Assembly: GCF_001667265.1 (NCBI RefSeq)
Contig: NZ_LZHW01000113.1
Span: forward strand, 26,978-90,977
DNA: 64,000 bases
DNA from: Mycobacterium sp. ACS4331
GTDB taxonomy: Bacteria > Actinomycetota > Actinomycetes > Mycobacteriales > Mycobacteriaceae
Direction of reading: 5' to 3'
The position numbers and the translations under genes are program-made. Positions within the stretch are counted from its first letter, which is position 1. Each line of letters starts with the position of its first letter. This document shows positions 24,549-33,027 of the stretch, piece by piece. The notes under the pieces were generated by a model. The model saw nothing but the letters and a program-made list of their open reading frames with translations. It did not search any database and had not been told where the DNA came from.

Positions 24549-26101
24549 GTGGTCGGTCCCTTCATCATGAAATGCATCAACGTCTCCTGCGCGGCGTCCG
24601 CGCGGTCCACCTCGCCGGTGACCCGGCCCTCGTTGAGGGTGTAGATCCGGTCGCACAGACCGATCAGCTCGGGCAGTTCCGAGGAGATGACGATCACGGA
24701 TTTTCCCTGCGCTGCAAGGTGATTGATGATCGTGTAGATCTCGTACTTGGCGCCGACGTCGACACCGCGGGTGGGCTCGTCGAGGATCAGCACGTCAGGG
24801 TCGGCGAAGACCCACTTGCTCAGCACCACCTTCTGCTGGTTTCCGCCGGACAGGGTGCCCGTGGTGGTCCGCACCGACGGCGCCTTGATCTTCATGTCGG
24901 ATCGGAATCCCTCCGCGACCAGCGTCTCCTCGTGCTCGTTGACGACGCCGGTGCGGCTCACCTTCTGCAGCGAGGCCAGGGTCACGCTTCTGGCGATGTC
25001 GTCCATCAGGTTCAGGCCGTAGTGCTTGCGATCCTCGGTCACATAGGCGATGCCGTGGCTGATCGCCTCCGGGACGGTACGGGTACGAATCTGTCTGCCG
25101 TCCTTGAAGACTCGTCCTGCGGTCTTCCTTCCATAGCTGCGGCCGAACACGCTCATCGCGAGTTCGGTGCGGCCGGCGCCCATCAGTCCCGCCAGTCCCA
25201 CGACCTCACCACGGCGGACGTTGACCGAGACCGAGTCGACGACCCTGCGCTGCGGGTCCAGCGGATGGTGCACGGTCCAGTCCTCGATCGCCAAGGTGAC
25301 CTCACCGATCGGATGGGTTGACCGCGGCGGGAACCTGTCGACCATGTCGCGGCCCACCATGCCGCGAATGACGTGCTCCTCGGTGAGCCCGGAGTCGACC
25401 GGGAGGGTCTCGATGGTCTGCCCGTCGCGCAGGATTGTCACGGTGTCCGCGACCCGCATCACCTCGTTGAGTTTGTGCGAGATGATGATGCAGGTCAGAC
25501 CCTGACCGCTGAGCTCGACGATGAGGTCGAGCAGGTGGGCGCTGTCGGCGTCGTTGAGGGCCGCGGTGGGTTCATCGAGGATGAGCAGCTTGACCTGCTT
25601 GGACAACGCCTTGGCGATCTCCACGAGCTGCTGTTTACCGACGCCGATGTCGCTGATCCGGGTCCGTGGGCTCTCGCGCAGTCCCACCCGGTCGAGCAGG
25701 CGTTGTGCGTCCGCCATGGTCTCGTGCCAGTTGATGACACCGGAGGAGGCGTGCTCGTTGCCTAAGAAGATGTTCTCGGCGATCGACAGCACCGGCACCA
25801 GCGCGAGTTCCTGGTGGATGATGCCGATGCCGCTGCGCTCGCTGGACCGGATGTCCTTGAACTCCCCCGGACGACCGTCGAAGGTGATCTCACCCTGGTA
25901 GCTCCCGTGCGGATGAACCCCGCTGAGGACTTTCATCAGCGTCGACTTCCCGGCGCCGTTCTCTCCGCAGATGGCATGGATCTCGCCTTCGCGCACCGTG
26001 AGGTTGACGTCACGCAGCGCCGTCACGTTGCCGAAGCGCTTGGTGATGCCGCGCATCGCAAGCAGCGGCGAGCCCGCCGCCGGGTCGCGGGTCTCGGTCA
26101 C
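24545..26101 (-). CDS. Sugar ABC transporter ATPase, tandem-domain (MmsA/GguA type)
   Basis: 518 residues with two nucleotide-binding domains. Domain 1 has Walker A GENGAGKSTLMKVLSG and Walker B LLILDEPTAALND. Domain 2 has a degenerate P-loop GLMGAGRTELAM, an intact signature LSGGNQQKV and LILDEPTRGVDVGAK. A degenerate second site is usual in CUT2 importers. It overlaps the receptor gene by four bases and the permease by four, forming receptor-ATPase-permease order. Confidence 0.94.
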   Translation of the reverse strand: MTETRDPAAGSPLLAMRGITKRFGNVTALRDVNLTVREGEIHAICGENGAGKSTLMKVLSGVHPHGSYQGEITFDGRPGEFKDIRSSERSGIGIIHQELALVPVLSIAENIFLGNEHASSGVINWHETMADAQRLLDRVGLRESPRTRISDIGVGKQQLVEIAKALSKQVKLLILDEPTAALNDADSAHLLDLIVELSGQGLTCIIISHKLNEVMRVADTVTILRDGQTIETLPVDSGLTEEHVIRGMVGRDMVDRFPPRSTHPIGEVTLAIEDWTVHHPLDPQRRVVDSVSVNVRRGEVVGLAGLMGAGRTELAMSVFGRSYGRKTAGRVFKDGRQIRTRTVPEAISHGIAYVTEDRKHYGLNLMDDIARSVTLASLQKVSRTGVVNEHEETLVAEGFRSDMKIKAPSVRTTTGTLSGGNQQKVVLSKWVFADPDVLILDEPTRGVDVGAKYEIYTIINHLAAQGKSVIVISSELPELIGLCDRIYTLNEGRVTGEVDRADAAQETLMHFMMKGPTT

Positions 26102-27201
26102 GCGAGCTGTGCCGGTGTGTAGTAGCCGGAGTCGATCAGGACCTGCTGGTAATTCGTTCGGTCCACGCTCACGGGATCGAGCAGCAGGGCCGGAACCACC
26201 TTGACCCCGTTGTCGTAGGTCGTGGTGTCGTTCACCTCGGGCTCGCCTCCGGTCAGCAGCGCATCGGTCATCTGCACCGCGGCCTTCGCCAGCTGGCGGG
26301 TGTCCTTGAAGACGGTCTGGGTCTGCTCCCCGGCGACGATGGACTTGACCGACGCCAGTTCGGCGTCCTGGCCGGTGACGATCGGCAGCGGGTTGTTCGG
26401 TGTTCCGTAGCCCGAACTCTTCAGGGCCGAGATGATGCCCAGCGACAGCCCGTCGTAGGGCGACAGCACGGCGTCCACCCGCCCGCTGGTGTAGGACCGG
26501 CTCAGCAGGTTGTCCATCCGGGACTGCGCGAGCGCACCGTCCCAGCGCAGCGTGGCCGCCTGATCGAACGAGGTCTGACCGCTCTTGACGACGAGCTTGC
26601 CGCTGTCCAGATACGGCTGCAGCACGCTCATGGCGCCGTTGAAGAAGAACGTCGCGTTGTTGTCGTCGGGCGAGCCGGCGAACAGTTCGATGTTGAAGGG
26701 CCCGGCGCCGTCTTTCACCCCGAGTGAGTCCACGATGTAGGACGCCTGCAGCACCCCGACTCCGAAATTGTCGAATGTCGCGTAGTAGTCCACATTTTCG
26801 GTGCCGCGAATCAGCCGGTCGTAGGAGACCACGGGGATCCCCGCGTCCGCCGCACGCTGCAGGGTGTCGGTCAGCGAGGAGCTGTCGATCGGAGCGATCA
26901 CCAGGGCTTTCACGCCCTTGGTGATCATGTTCTCGATCTGCGAAACCTGGTTCTGCACAACGTCATCGCCGTACTGCAGATCAGTCTGGTAGCCGAGGTC
27001 GGCGAACTGTTGGGCGATGTTGGCGCCGTCGGCGACCCATCGCTCCGACGACTTCGTGGGCATCGCGATACCGATGGTGCCCGCGCGGTCCGCCCCTGGG
27101 TCGCCCGCCTCGGTCGGCGCCTGGCGACCGCAGCCGACGGCGGTCACCGCGGCCACGGCCGCAAGTGCTCCCACGATTCGAACAAAGCTTTTACGCATCA
27201 A
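26098..27201 (-). CDS. Sugar-binding lipoprotein of ABC importer (ChvE/XylF-like)
   Basis: 367 residues. The signal peptide ends in a lipobox-like AVTAVGCGRQ, so the mature protein is lipidated at Cys24 or so and faces outward. The periplasmic-binding-protein type 1 fold shows in GTIGIAMPTKSSERWVADGA, VKALVIAPIDSSSL and GIPVVSYDRLI, which match ChvE-like multiple-sugar receptors. MM at the start leaves two possible initiation codons. First gene of the minus-strand importer/gal operon, reading away from the arabinose operon across a 277-base intergenic region. Confidence 0.93.
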   Translation of the reverse strand: MMRKSFVRIVGALAAVAAVTAVGCGRQAPTEAGDPGADRAGTIGIAMPTKSSERWVADGANIAQQFADLGYQTDLQYGDDVVQNQVSQIENMITKGVKALVIAPIDSSSLTDTLQRAADAGIPVVSYDRLIRGTENVDYYATFDNFGVGVLQASYIVDSLGVKDGAGPFNIELFAGSPDDNNATFFFNGAMSVLQPYLDSGKLVVKSGQTSFDQAATLRWDGALAQSRMDNLLSRSYTSGRVDAVLSPYDGLSLGIISALKSSGYGTPNNPLPIVTGQDAELASVKSIVAGEQTQTVFKDTRQLAKAAVQMTDALLTGGEPEVNDTTTYDNGVKVVPALLLDPVSVDRTNYQQVLIDSGYYTPAQLA

Positions 27202-27251
27202 ATCCTCCGGTTGCTTCGCCGCTGACCGCGGCGGACACAGTCAGCCCCAAC

Positions 27252-27273
27252 GAAATGTGAGCGCTAACATTTC
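27252..27273. promoter_or_regulatory. LacI-type operator 1 (chvE/gal side)
   Basis: A 22-base palindrome with 10 of 11 pairs matching: GAAATGT at the left, the core gAGCGCTa, and ACATTTC at the right. The central C-G step and AT-rich arms are the classic LacI/GalR-family form. It starts 51 bases upstream of the receptor gene start, a position to repress the minus-strand operon. A second copy lies 101 bases away on the arabinose side. The probable ligand is the LacI-family protein encoded at 31,999. Confidence 0.75.
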
Positions 27274-27341
27274 CGATTTTGTGACGCGGCTCACGACTTG
27301 TCAAGGGGTGCGGTTCACCCAGGCTCCGCCGCTGGACACCG

Positions 27342-27373
27342 TTGACACGCGCCGAATGTGAGCGTTAACATTC
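27342..27373 (+). promoter_or_regulatory. Promoter and LacI-type operator 2 for the arabinose operon
   Basis: TTGACA at 27342-27347 and TAACAT at 27366-27371 are spaced 18 bases apart, a good sigma-70-type promoter. A 20-base palindrome, GAATGT then GAGCGTTA then ACATTC (27354-27373, 8 of 10 pairs), covers the spacer and -10. It shares the GAATGT/gAGCG/ACATT pattern with operator 1. A repressor bound here would block polymerase directly. The message then has an untranslated leader of about 100 bases before the GTG at 27479. Confidence 0.7.
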
Positions 27374-27478
27374 CGACTTGTGTAACGGCAGTCACACCGC
27401 CTTCGCGCCTCGCGCCCGTCGACACCCACCGCGTCAGCACCCCGCTGACCTCGGCAGACACCACTTGAAGGAGTCACT

Positions 27479-28459
27479 GTGAAGAGTCTTCGCTCTGCGA
27501 TCGTCAGTATCGCCGCGGTGGCCGCCCTGGCGGGCTGCGGCAGCGGCCCAGCGCCCGCGGGTGAGTCCGGCGGCGACGGCGGTCAGCTCACGATGGGGTT
27601 CTCCCAAGTCGGCGCCGAGAGCGGCTGGCGAACCGCCAACACCCAGTCCATCCAGGACGCGGCGAAGTCCGCAAAGGTCAACCTGAAGTTCTCCGATGCG
27701 GGCGGTAAGCAGGAGAACCAGATCGCGGCCATTCGGTCCTTCGTGCAACAGGGCGTCGACGTGATCGCCTTCAGCCCGGTCGTACGCACCGGATGGGACG
27801 CAGTGCTGCTGGAGGCCAAGAACGCCGGCATTCCGGTCATCCTCACCGACCGTGCCGTCGACACCGAGGAGAGCGACGTCTATCGGACGTTCGTCGGCGC
27901 GGACTTCGTCGCCGAGGGCAGGCGCGCCGGCGACTGGGTGGTTCAGCGGCACGCCTCGACACCGGGGCCCGTCAACATCGTTCAGCTGGAGGGCACCACG
28001 GGCGCCGACCCCGCCATCGAGCGCAACACCGGATTCGCCCAGGCGATTGCCGCCAATCCCAATCTCAAGGTGATCGCCTCGCAGAGCGGCGATTTCACCC
28101 GCTCGGGCGGCAAGCAGGTGATGGAGGCCTTCCTCAAGGCCAATCCCAGGATCGACCTGGTGTTCGCCCAGAACGACGATATGGGCCTCGGCGCGATGGA
28201 GGCCATCGAGGCGGCCGGTCTCAAGCCCGGCAAGGACATCGAGATCGTCGCGATCGACGCGACCCACGACGGCATGGCGGCCCTGGCCGCGGGAAAGTTC
28301 AACTACATCGTCGAATGCAACCCGCTGATCGGCCCGCAGTTGATGCAACTGGCCACCGACGTGGTCGCGGGCAGGCCGGTCCCCGCCCGGGTGGTCATCC
28401 CGGACGAGGCCTTCGACCAGCAGCAGGCCGCCGCCGCGTTGCCGGACCGCAAGTACTGA
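27479..28459 (+). CDS. Sugar-binding lipoprotein of ABC importer (YtfQ-like)
   Basis: 326 residues from a GTG preceded by GAAGGAG. The signal peptide runs to the lipobox AALAGCGSG (Cys near 21). The fold-1 binding protein carries MGFSQVGAESGWRTANTQS, ENQIAAIRSFVQQGVDVIAF and VILTDRAVD, which fit the galactofuranose/arabinose receptor YtfQ more than ChvE. First gene of the receptor-ATPase-permease-permease-lacI-araB-araD-araA operon, so L-arabinose (perhaps the furanose form) is the likely ligand. Confidence 0.93.
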   Translation: MKSLRSAIVSIAAVAALAGCGSGPAPAGESGGDGGQLTMGFSQVGAESGWRTANTQSIQDAAKSAKVNLKFSDAGGKQENQIAAIRSFVQQGVDVIAFSPVVRTGWDAVLLEAKNAGIPVILTDRAVDTEESDVYRTFVGADFVAEGRRAGDWVVQRHASTPGPVNIVQLEGTTGADPAIERNTGFAQAIAANPNLKVIASQSGDFTRSGGKQVMEAFLKANPRIDLVFAQNDDMGLGAMEAIEAAGLKPGKDIEIVAIDATHDGMAALAAGKFNYIVECNPLIGPQLMQLATDVVAGRPVPARVVIPDEAFDQQQAAAALPDRKY

Positions 28460-29988
28460 TGACCGCCGTGGTCACAGCGCCGGGTGTCACACCCGTGGTG
28501 CAGATGCGAGACGTCACCGTCGAGTTCGGCGGCGTCAAGGCGCTCGACCGAGTCGACTTCCGGTTGTTTCCCGGCGAGATCCACGCGCTGATGGGCGAGA
28601 ACGGGGCCGGGAAGTCGACCCTGATCAAGGCCCTCACCGGCGTCTACGACATCACCTCCGGCAACGTCGCGGTCGCGGGGGTCGAGCAGCGCTTCAGCGG
28701 CCCACGGCACGCCCAGCAGGCCGGGGTCAGCACCGTCTACCAGGAGGTGAATCTGTGCCCCAACCTGACTGTGGCGGAGAACATCCTGCTGGGCCGGGAG
28801 CCACGTCGCCGTGGCCGCATCGACCAGCGAGCGATGAACCGGCGGGCCGCGGCTCTGCTGGCCGAACTCGACCTGACCATCGACCCCAGGTCCACCCTCG
28901 GCACCCATCCGATCGCCCTTCAGCAGCTGGTGGCGATCGCGCGGGCGATGGCGGTCTCGGCACGGGTCCTGATCCTCGACGAACCCACCTCAAGCCTGGA
29001 CGCCGACGAGGTCACCGAGCTGTTCCGGGTCATGCGGCGGTTGCGCGACGGCGGGGCGGCGATCCTGTTCGTCTCCCACTTCCTCGACCAGGTCTACGAG
29101 ATCTCCGACCGAATGACCGTGCTGCGCAACGGTTGTCTGGTCGGAGAGTATGACAGCGCCGAGTTGGACCGGCGGCAGCTGGTGGCAGCCATGCTCGGCC
29201 ACGAGCTCGAGGTGCTCGAAGAGCTCGACGGCCACGCGGCTGGACACGGCCCGAGCGGCCAGACGGTTCTGGCGGCCCGCGGCCTCGGCCGCTCCCCCGC
29301 CGTGCACCCCATCGACCTCGACCTGGATCGCGGTGAGGTCGTCGGCCTCGCGGGGCTGTTGGGATCGGGCCGAACCGAACTGGCCCGGCTCCTCTTCGGC
29401 GCCGACCGTGCGACCACCGGAGAGATCCGCATCGACGGCACTCCGGTCACACTGCGCACTCCGCGCTCCGCCATCGCCCACGGCATCGCGTTCTGCTCCG
29501 AGGACCGCAAGGGCGAGGGCATCATCGGTGAGCTGACGGTCCGCGACAACCTGGTGCTGGCCGCACAGGCACGTCGCGGATTCGCCCGCCCGCTGTCCCA
29601 GAAGACCAAGGACGCGCTGGTGTCGCACTGGCTGGAGCGACTCGACGTCCGTCCGCGCGACCCCGATGCGCTGGTGAAGAACCTCAGCGGCGGCAACCAG
29701 CAGAAGGTCCTGCTGGCCCGGTGGCTGATCACCACACCGCGGCTGCTCATCCTCGACGAACCCACCCGAGGTGTCGACGTCGGCGCCAAGGCGCAGGTCC
29801 AGAAGCTGGTCGCCGAACTGGCCACCGACGGTATGGCGGTGGTGTTCATCTCCGCGGAACTCGAAGAGGTCGCCCGGATCAGCGACCGCATCATCGTCCT
29901 TCGCGACGGTCGCTGTGTCGCGCGGGCCGGCGCCGACACCACCGTCGGCGAACTCACCGCGCTCATCGCCGGGGGCGTGGCGCAGTGA
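28459..29988 (+). CDS. Sugar ABC transporter ATPase, tandem-domain (YtfR/AraG-like)
   Basis: 509 residues from the ATG at 28459, which shares one base with the receptor stop (TGATG). Domain 1 has GENGAGKSTLIKALTG and LILDEPTSSLD; domain 2 has the modified loop GLLGSGRTELARLLFG, the signature LSGGNQQKVLLARW and DEPTRGVDVGAKAQV. The bipartite form with a weakened second P-loop is typical of CUT2 importers. A much longer frame from 27793 comes from reading through the receptor gene in another frame and was dropped. Confidence 0.94.
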   Translation: MTAVVTAPGVTPVVQMRDVTVEFGGVKALDRVDFRLFPGEIHALMGENGAGKSTLIKALTGVYDITSGNVAVAGVEQRFSGPRHAQQAGVSTVYQEVNLCPNLTVAENILLGREPRRRGRIDQRAMNRRAAALLAELDLTIDPRSTLGTHPIALQQLVAIARAMAVSARVLILDEPTSSLDADEVTELFRVMRRLRDGGAAILFVSHFLDQVYEISDRMTVLRNGCLVGEYDSAELDRRQLVAAMLGHELEVLEELDGHAAGHGPSGQTVLAARGLGRSPAVHPIDLDLDRGEVVGLAGLLGSGRTELARLLFGADRATTGEIRIDGTPVTLRTPRSAIAHGIAFCSEDRKGEGIIGELTVRDNLVLAAQARRGFARPLSQKTKDALVSHWLERLDVRPRDPDALVKNLSGGNQQKVLLARWLITTPRLLILDEPTRGVDVGAKAQVQKLVAELATDGMAVVFISAELEEVARISDRIIVLRDGRCVARAGADTTVGELTALIAGGVAQ

Positions 29989-31010
29989 CCCGGCGGGACC
30001 TGCGGGCGACGGTGACGACATCACCGCTGGTGTGGCCGGCGCTGGCGCTGGTCGCCCTGCTCATCGTCAATGTCATTCTGACGCCGAGCTTTCTGACCAT
30101 TCGGGTCCAGGACGGGCACCTGTTCGGCAGCCTGATCGACATCCTGCGCAACGGTGCACCGACCATGCTGGTGGCCCTCGGCATGACCCTCGTGATCGCC
30201 TGCCGCGGAATCGACCTGTCCGTGGGGGCGGTGGTCGCGATCAGCGGGGCCCTGGCCTGTGCGCATCTCGCCACGGCTGCGGATCCGGCCAGTGCCGCAG
30301 CCGCGCTCACCGCGATGGGCATCGCCCTCGGTGTCGCGATCGCCCTCGGCTTGTGGAACGGAGTCCTGGTGTCGGTGTGCGGCATTCAACCGATCATCGC
30401 CACCCTTGTGCTGATGACCGCCGGCCGGGGCATCGCTCTGTTGGTCACCGACGGACAGATCATCACGGTGACCAGCCCACCATTCCGGCTTCTCGGTGCC
30501 GGTCACCTCTGGGGCCTGCCGGTGGCGATTCTGGTGAGCCTGGCGATGTTTGTGCTCGTCGGGGTGATCACCCGGCGCACCGCACTGGGCATGCTGCTCG
30601 AGTCGGTCGGCATCAATCCCGAGGCCAGTCGGCTGGCCGGGGTTCGGCACCGCACGATCGTCTTCGCGGTGTACGTCTTCTGTGCACTGTGCGCCGGCGT
30701 CGCGGGCCTGATGATCGCCTCGAACATCTCCGCGGCAGACGCCAACAACGCCGGGCTCTGGATCGAGATGGATGCGATTCTTGCCGTCGTGATCGGCGGA
30801 ACATCGCTGGCCGGTGGACGATTCAGCCTGACCGGCACCATCCTCGGGGCGCTGATCATCCAGACCCTGACCACCACGGTCTACACCGCGGGCATCACCC
30901 CGGAGGCGACCCTGGTGTTCAAGTCGCTGGTCGTCGTCGTGGTGTGCCTGCTGCAGGCGCCGAAGTTCCGGGCTCTGCTGTCACGAAAGGCACCCGCATG
31001 GGCACACTGA
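29985..31010 (+). CDS. Sugar ABC transporter permease 1 (YtfT-like)
   Basis: 341 residues from a GTG overlapping the ATPase stop (GTGA). About eight to ten membrane segments; family marks are CRGIDLSVGAVVAISGALA, CGIQPIIATLVLMTAGRG and DAILAVVIGGTSLAGGRFSL. Two distinct permeases side by side, with no second copy of either, match the YtfT-YjfF heterodimer of the E. coli galactofuranose importer rather than AraH, which is a single permease. Confidence 0.92.
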   Translation: MTRRDLRATVTTSPLVWPALALVALLIVNVILTPSFLTIRVQDGHLFGSLIDILRNGAPTMLVALGMTLVIACRGIDLSVGAVVAISGALACAHLATAADPASAAAALTAMGIALGVAIALGLWNGVLVSVCGIQPIIATLVLMTAGRGIALLVTDGQIITVTSPPFRLLGAGHLWGLPVAILVSLAMFVLVGVITRRTALGMLLESVGINPEASRLAGVRHRTIVFAVYVFCALCAGVAGLMIASNISAADANNAGLWIEMDAILAVVIGGTSLAGGRFSLTGTILGALIIQTLTTTVYTAGITPEATLVFKSLVVVVVCLLQAPKFRALLSRKAPAWAH

Positions 31011-32002
31011 CCGCGGTGCGACCCCGCACGGTCACCACCGAGATCCGCCGGCGGGTACACGCCCGGCACCTGTCACCGGTGGCCGCGCTGGTCCTGTTCA
31101 CGGCGCTGTTCGCCGCCGTCATCACAGGCTATGACTTCGCCAGTCCGACACAGGTGTTCCTGAACCTGCTCGTGGACAACGCGTACCTGATCGTCCTGGC
31201 CGTGGGTATGACCTTCGTGATCCTCACCGGCGGCATCGATCTCAGCGTGGGAGCGGTGGTCGCGCTGTCGACCGTCGTGCTCGCGTCCACCCTGCAGGCG
31301 GGGTGGCCGATGCCGCTGGCCGTGGGCGCGGTGCTGGCGATCGGGCCCCTGCTGGGACTGCTGATGGGTCTGATGATCGAGTACTTCGAGATCCAACCGT
31401 TCATCGTGACCCTGGCCGGCATGTTCCTGGCCCGCGGCCTGTGTTACGTCATCAGCGTCGACACCCTGCCGATCAGGGATCCGCTGCTGCGTCAGTTCGG
31501 ACTCGACTACCTGTACCTCTACGAGGACAAGTTCATCCGCTGGTCGGTGGTGGTCGCGATCCTGGTCGTGCTCGCCGCCGCATACATCCTGCACCAGACC
31601 CGGTTCGGCAGAACCGTGTACGCCGTCGGCGGCAACCGGCAGTCCGCTCAGTTGATGGGCCTGTCCGCGTCCCGCGCCACAGTGTCGGTGTACGCGATCA
31701 GCGGTCTGTGCGCCGCGCTGGCCGGGCTTCTGCTCGCCACGCAGAAACTGTCGGGCTACAGTCTCAACGGCGTCGGTCTGGAACTCGATGCGATCGCGGC
31801 GGCGGTCATCGGCGGGGTGCTGCTCTCCGGCGGTGTGGGTTTCGTCCTGGGATCGGTGGTCGGCGTGCTGGTGTTGGGCACCATTCAGACATTCGTGACG
31901 GCAGCCAATCTCGACTCCTACTGGACCCGGATCATGACCGGCGCCCTACTCCTTGTGTTTGTCCTCGTTCAGCGACTAGTGGTGAGGAAGTCAGGACCAT
32001 GA
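30998..32002 (+). CDS. Sugar ABC transporter permease 2 (YjfF-like)
   Basis: 334 residues from the ATG at 30998, overlapping permease 1 by 13 bases. Signatures are LTGGIDLSVGAVVALSTVV, IQPFIVTLAGMFLARG, YAVGGNRQSAQLMGLSAS and LDAIAAAVIGGVLLSGGVGF. Its stop overlaps the lacI start (ATGA). It probably forms the heterodimeric channel with permease 1. Confidence 0.92.
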   Translation: MGTLTAVRPRTVTTEIRRRVHARHLSPVAALVLFTALFAAVITGYDFASPTQVFLNLLVDNAYLIVLAVGMTFVILTGGIDLSVGAVVALSTVVLASTLQAGWPMPLAVGAVLAIGPLLGLLMGLMIEYFEIQPFIVTLAGMFLARGLCYVISVDTLPIRDPLLRQFGLDYLYLYEDKFIRWSVVVAILVVLAAAYILHQTRFGRTVYAVGGNRQSAQLMGLSASRATVSVYAISGLCAALAGLLLATQKLSGYSLNGVGLELDAIAAAVIGGVLLSGGVGFVLGSVVGVLVLGTIQTFVTAANLDSYWTRIMTGALLLVFVLVQRLVVRKSGP

Positions 32003-33027
32003 AAGACCGCCCCGCACAATCGATCACGCCGAAGCCGGTGATGGCCGACGTCGCGCGTCTGGCCGGGGTCAGCCACCAGACCGTCTCTCGGGTGATCAAC
32101 GGCTCGCCCAGCATCCGGCCCGCCACCAAGGCGCGCGTCGAGCATGCGATCGCCGAACTGGGTTACCGCCCGAACACCGCCGCCCGCGCCCTGGTGACCC
32201 GACGCTCCGGCATCATCGGGATCGTCGGCACCAACGGCGCCCTGTACGGACCGTCGAGCATCCAGCGTTCCGTCGAGGAGGCCGCCCGTGCGGCCGGCTA
32301 CTTCTCCAGCATGGTGCCGCTGGCGGAGGTGACCCGCGAGGCGCTTCGCGACGCGCTCGACCATCTCGCCCGCCAATCGGTGGAGGCCATTGTGATGATC
32401 GCCGCCCAGGAGGACGCGCTCGCCGTGGCGCGCTCCGCCGAGGCCGGAATGCCGATGATCGTGGTCGAGGGCGACCTGTCGGGAAGCGGACTCAGCGTCG
32501 GCGTCGACCAGACAGCCGGCGCCCGGCAGGCCACCGAACATCTCATCGAGCTCGGGCACCGAGACATCGTCCACATCGCCGGACCACCCACCTGGACCGA
32601 GGCCAAGGGCCGGCGGATCGGATACGAGGAGGCGATGCGCGCGGCCGGGCTCACGCCCCGGGTGCTCGCGGAGGGGGACTGGACACCGGCCTGCGGTTAC
32701 GACATCGGCCGCGCCCTGGTCCGAGACGGCGATGCGACGGCGGCGTTCGTCGCCAACGACCAGATGGCCATCGGCGTGCTGCATGCCCTCGTCGAGGCCG
32801 GCCTGTCTGTGCCCGACGACGTGAGCGTCGTCGGGTTCGACGACATCCCCGAGGCCGCCTACCTGAACCCGGCCCTGACCACCGTCCGGCAGGACTTCAA
32901 GGCCGTCGGGCAGCGCGCGCTCGAACTGGTGATCGCAACGCTGGAGGGCGCCACGGCCAGCGTTCCACTGCTGTCCCCCGAACTGATCGTCCGGGACAGC
33001 ACCCGAGTGCACAAGGAGTCGGCATGA
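31999..33027 (+). CDS. LacI/GalR-family transcriptional regulator
   Basis: 342 residues. The N-terminal helix-turn-helix is MADVARLAGVSHQTVSRVIN, with hinge helix NTAARALVTRRS, followed by a sugar-binding core (GIIGIVGTNG, VGVDQTAGARQATEHLIELG, VSVVGFDDIPEA). It is encoded inside the operon it most likely controls, between the permease and araB, so it would be autoregulated. The two operators in the 27.25-27.37 kb region fit its family. The inducer is predicted to be arabinose and/or galactose. Confidence 0.93.
   Translation: MKDRPAQSITPKPVMADVARLAGVSHQTVSRVINGSPSIRPATKARVEHAIAELGYRPNTAARALVTRRSGIIGIVGTNGALYGPSSIQRSVEEAARAAGYFSSMVPLAEVTREALRDALDHLARQSVEAIVMIAAQEDALAVARSAEAGMPMIVVEGDLSGSGLSVGVDQTAGARQATEHLIELGHRDIVHIAGPPTWTEAKGRRIGYEEAMRAAGLTPRVLAEGDWTPACGYDIGRALVRDGDATAAFVANDQMAIGVLHALVEAGLSVPDDVSVVGFDDIPEAAYLNPALTTVRQDFKAVGQRALELVIATLEGATASVPLLSPELIVRDSTRVHKESA

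Noticed and set aside
27793..29988. 731-residue frame ahead of the second sugar ATPase
   Set aside because: The early part reads through the receptor gene in the wrong frame and is Arg/Gly/His-rich; the true start is the ATG at 28459.
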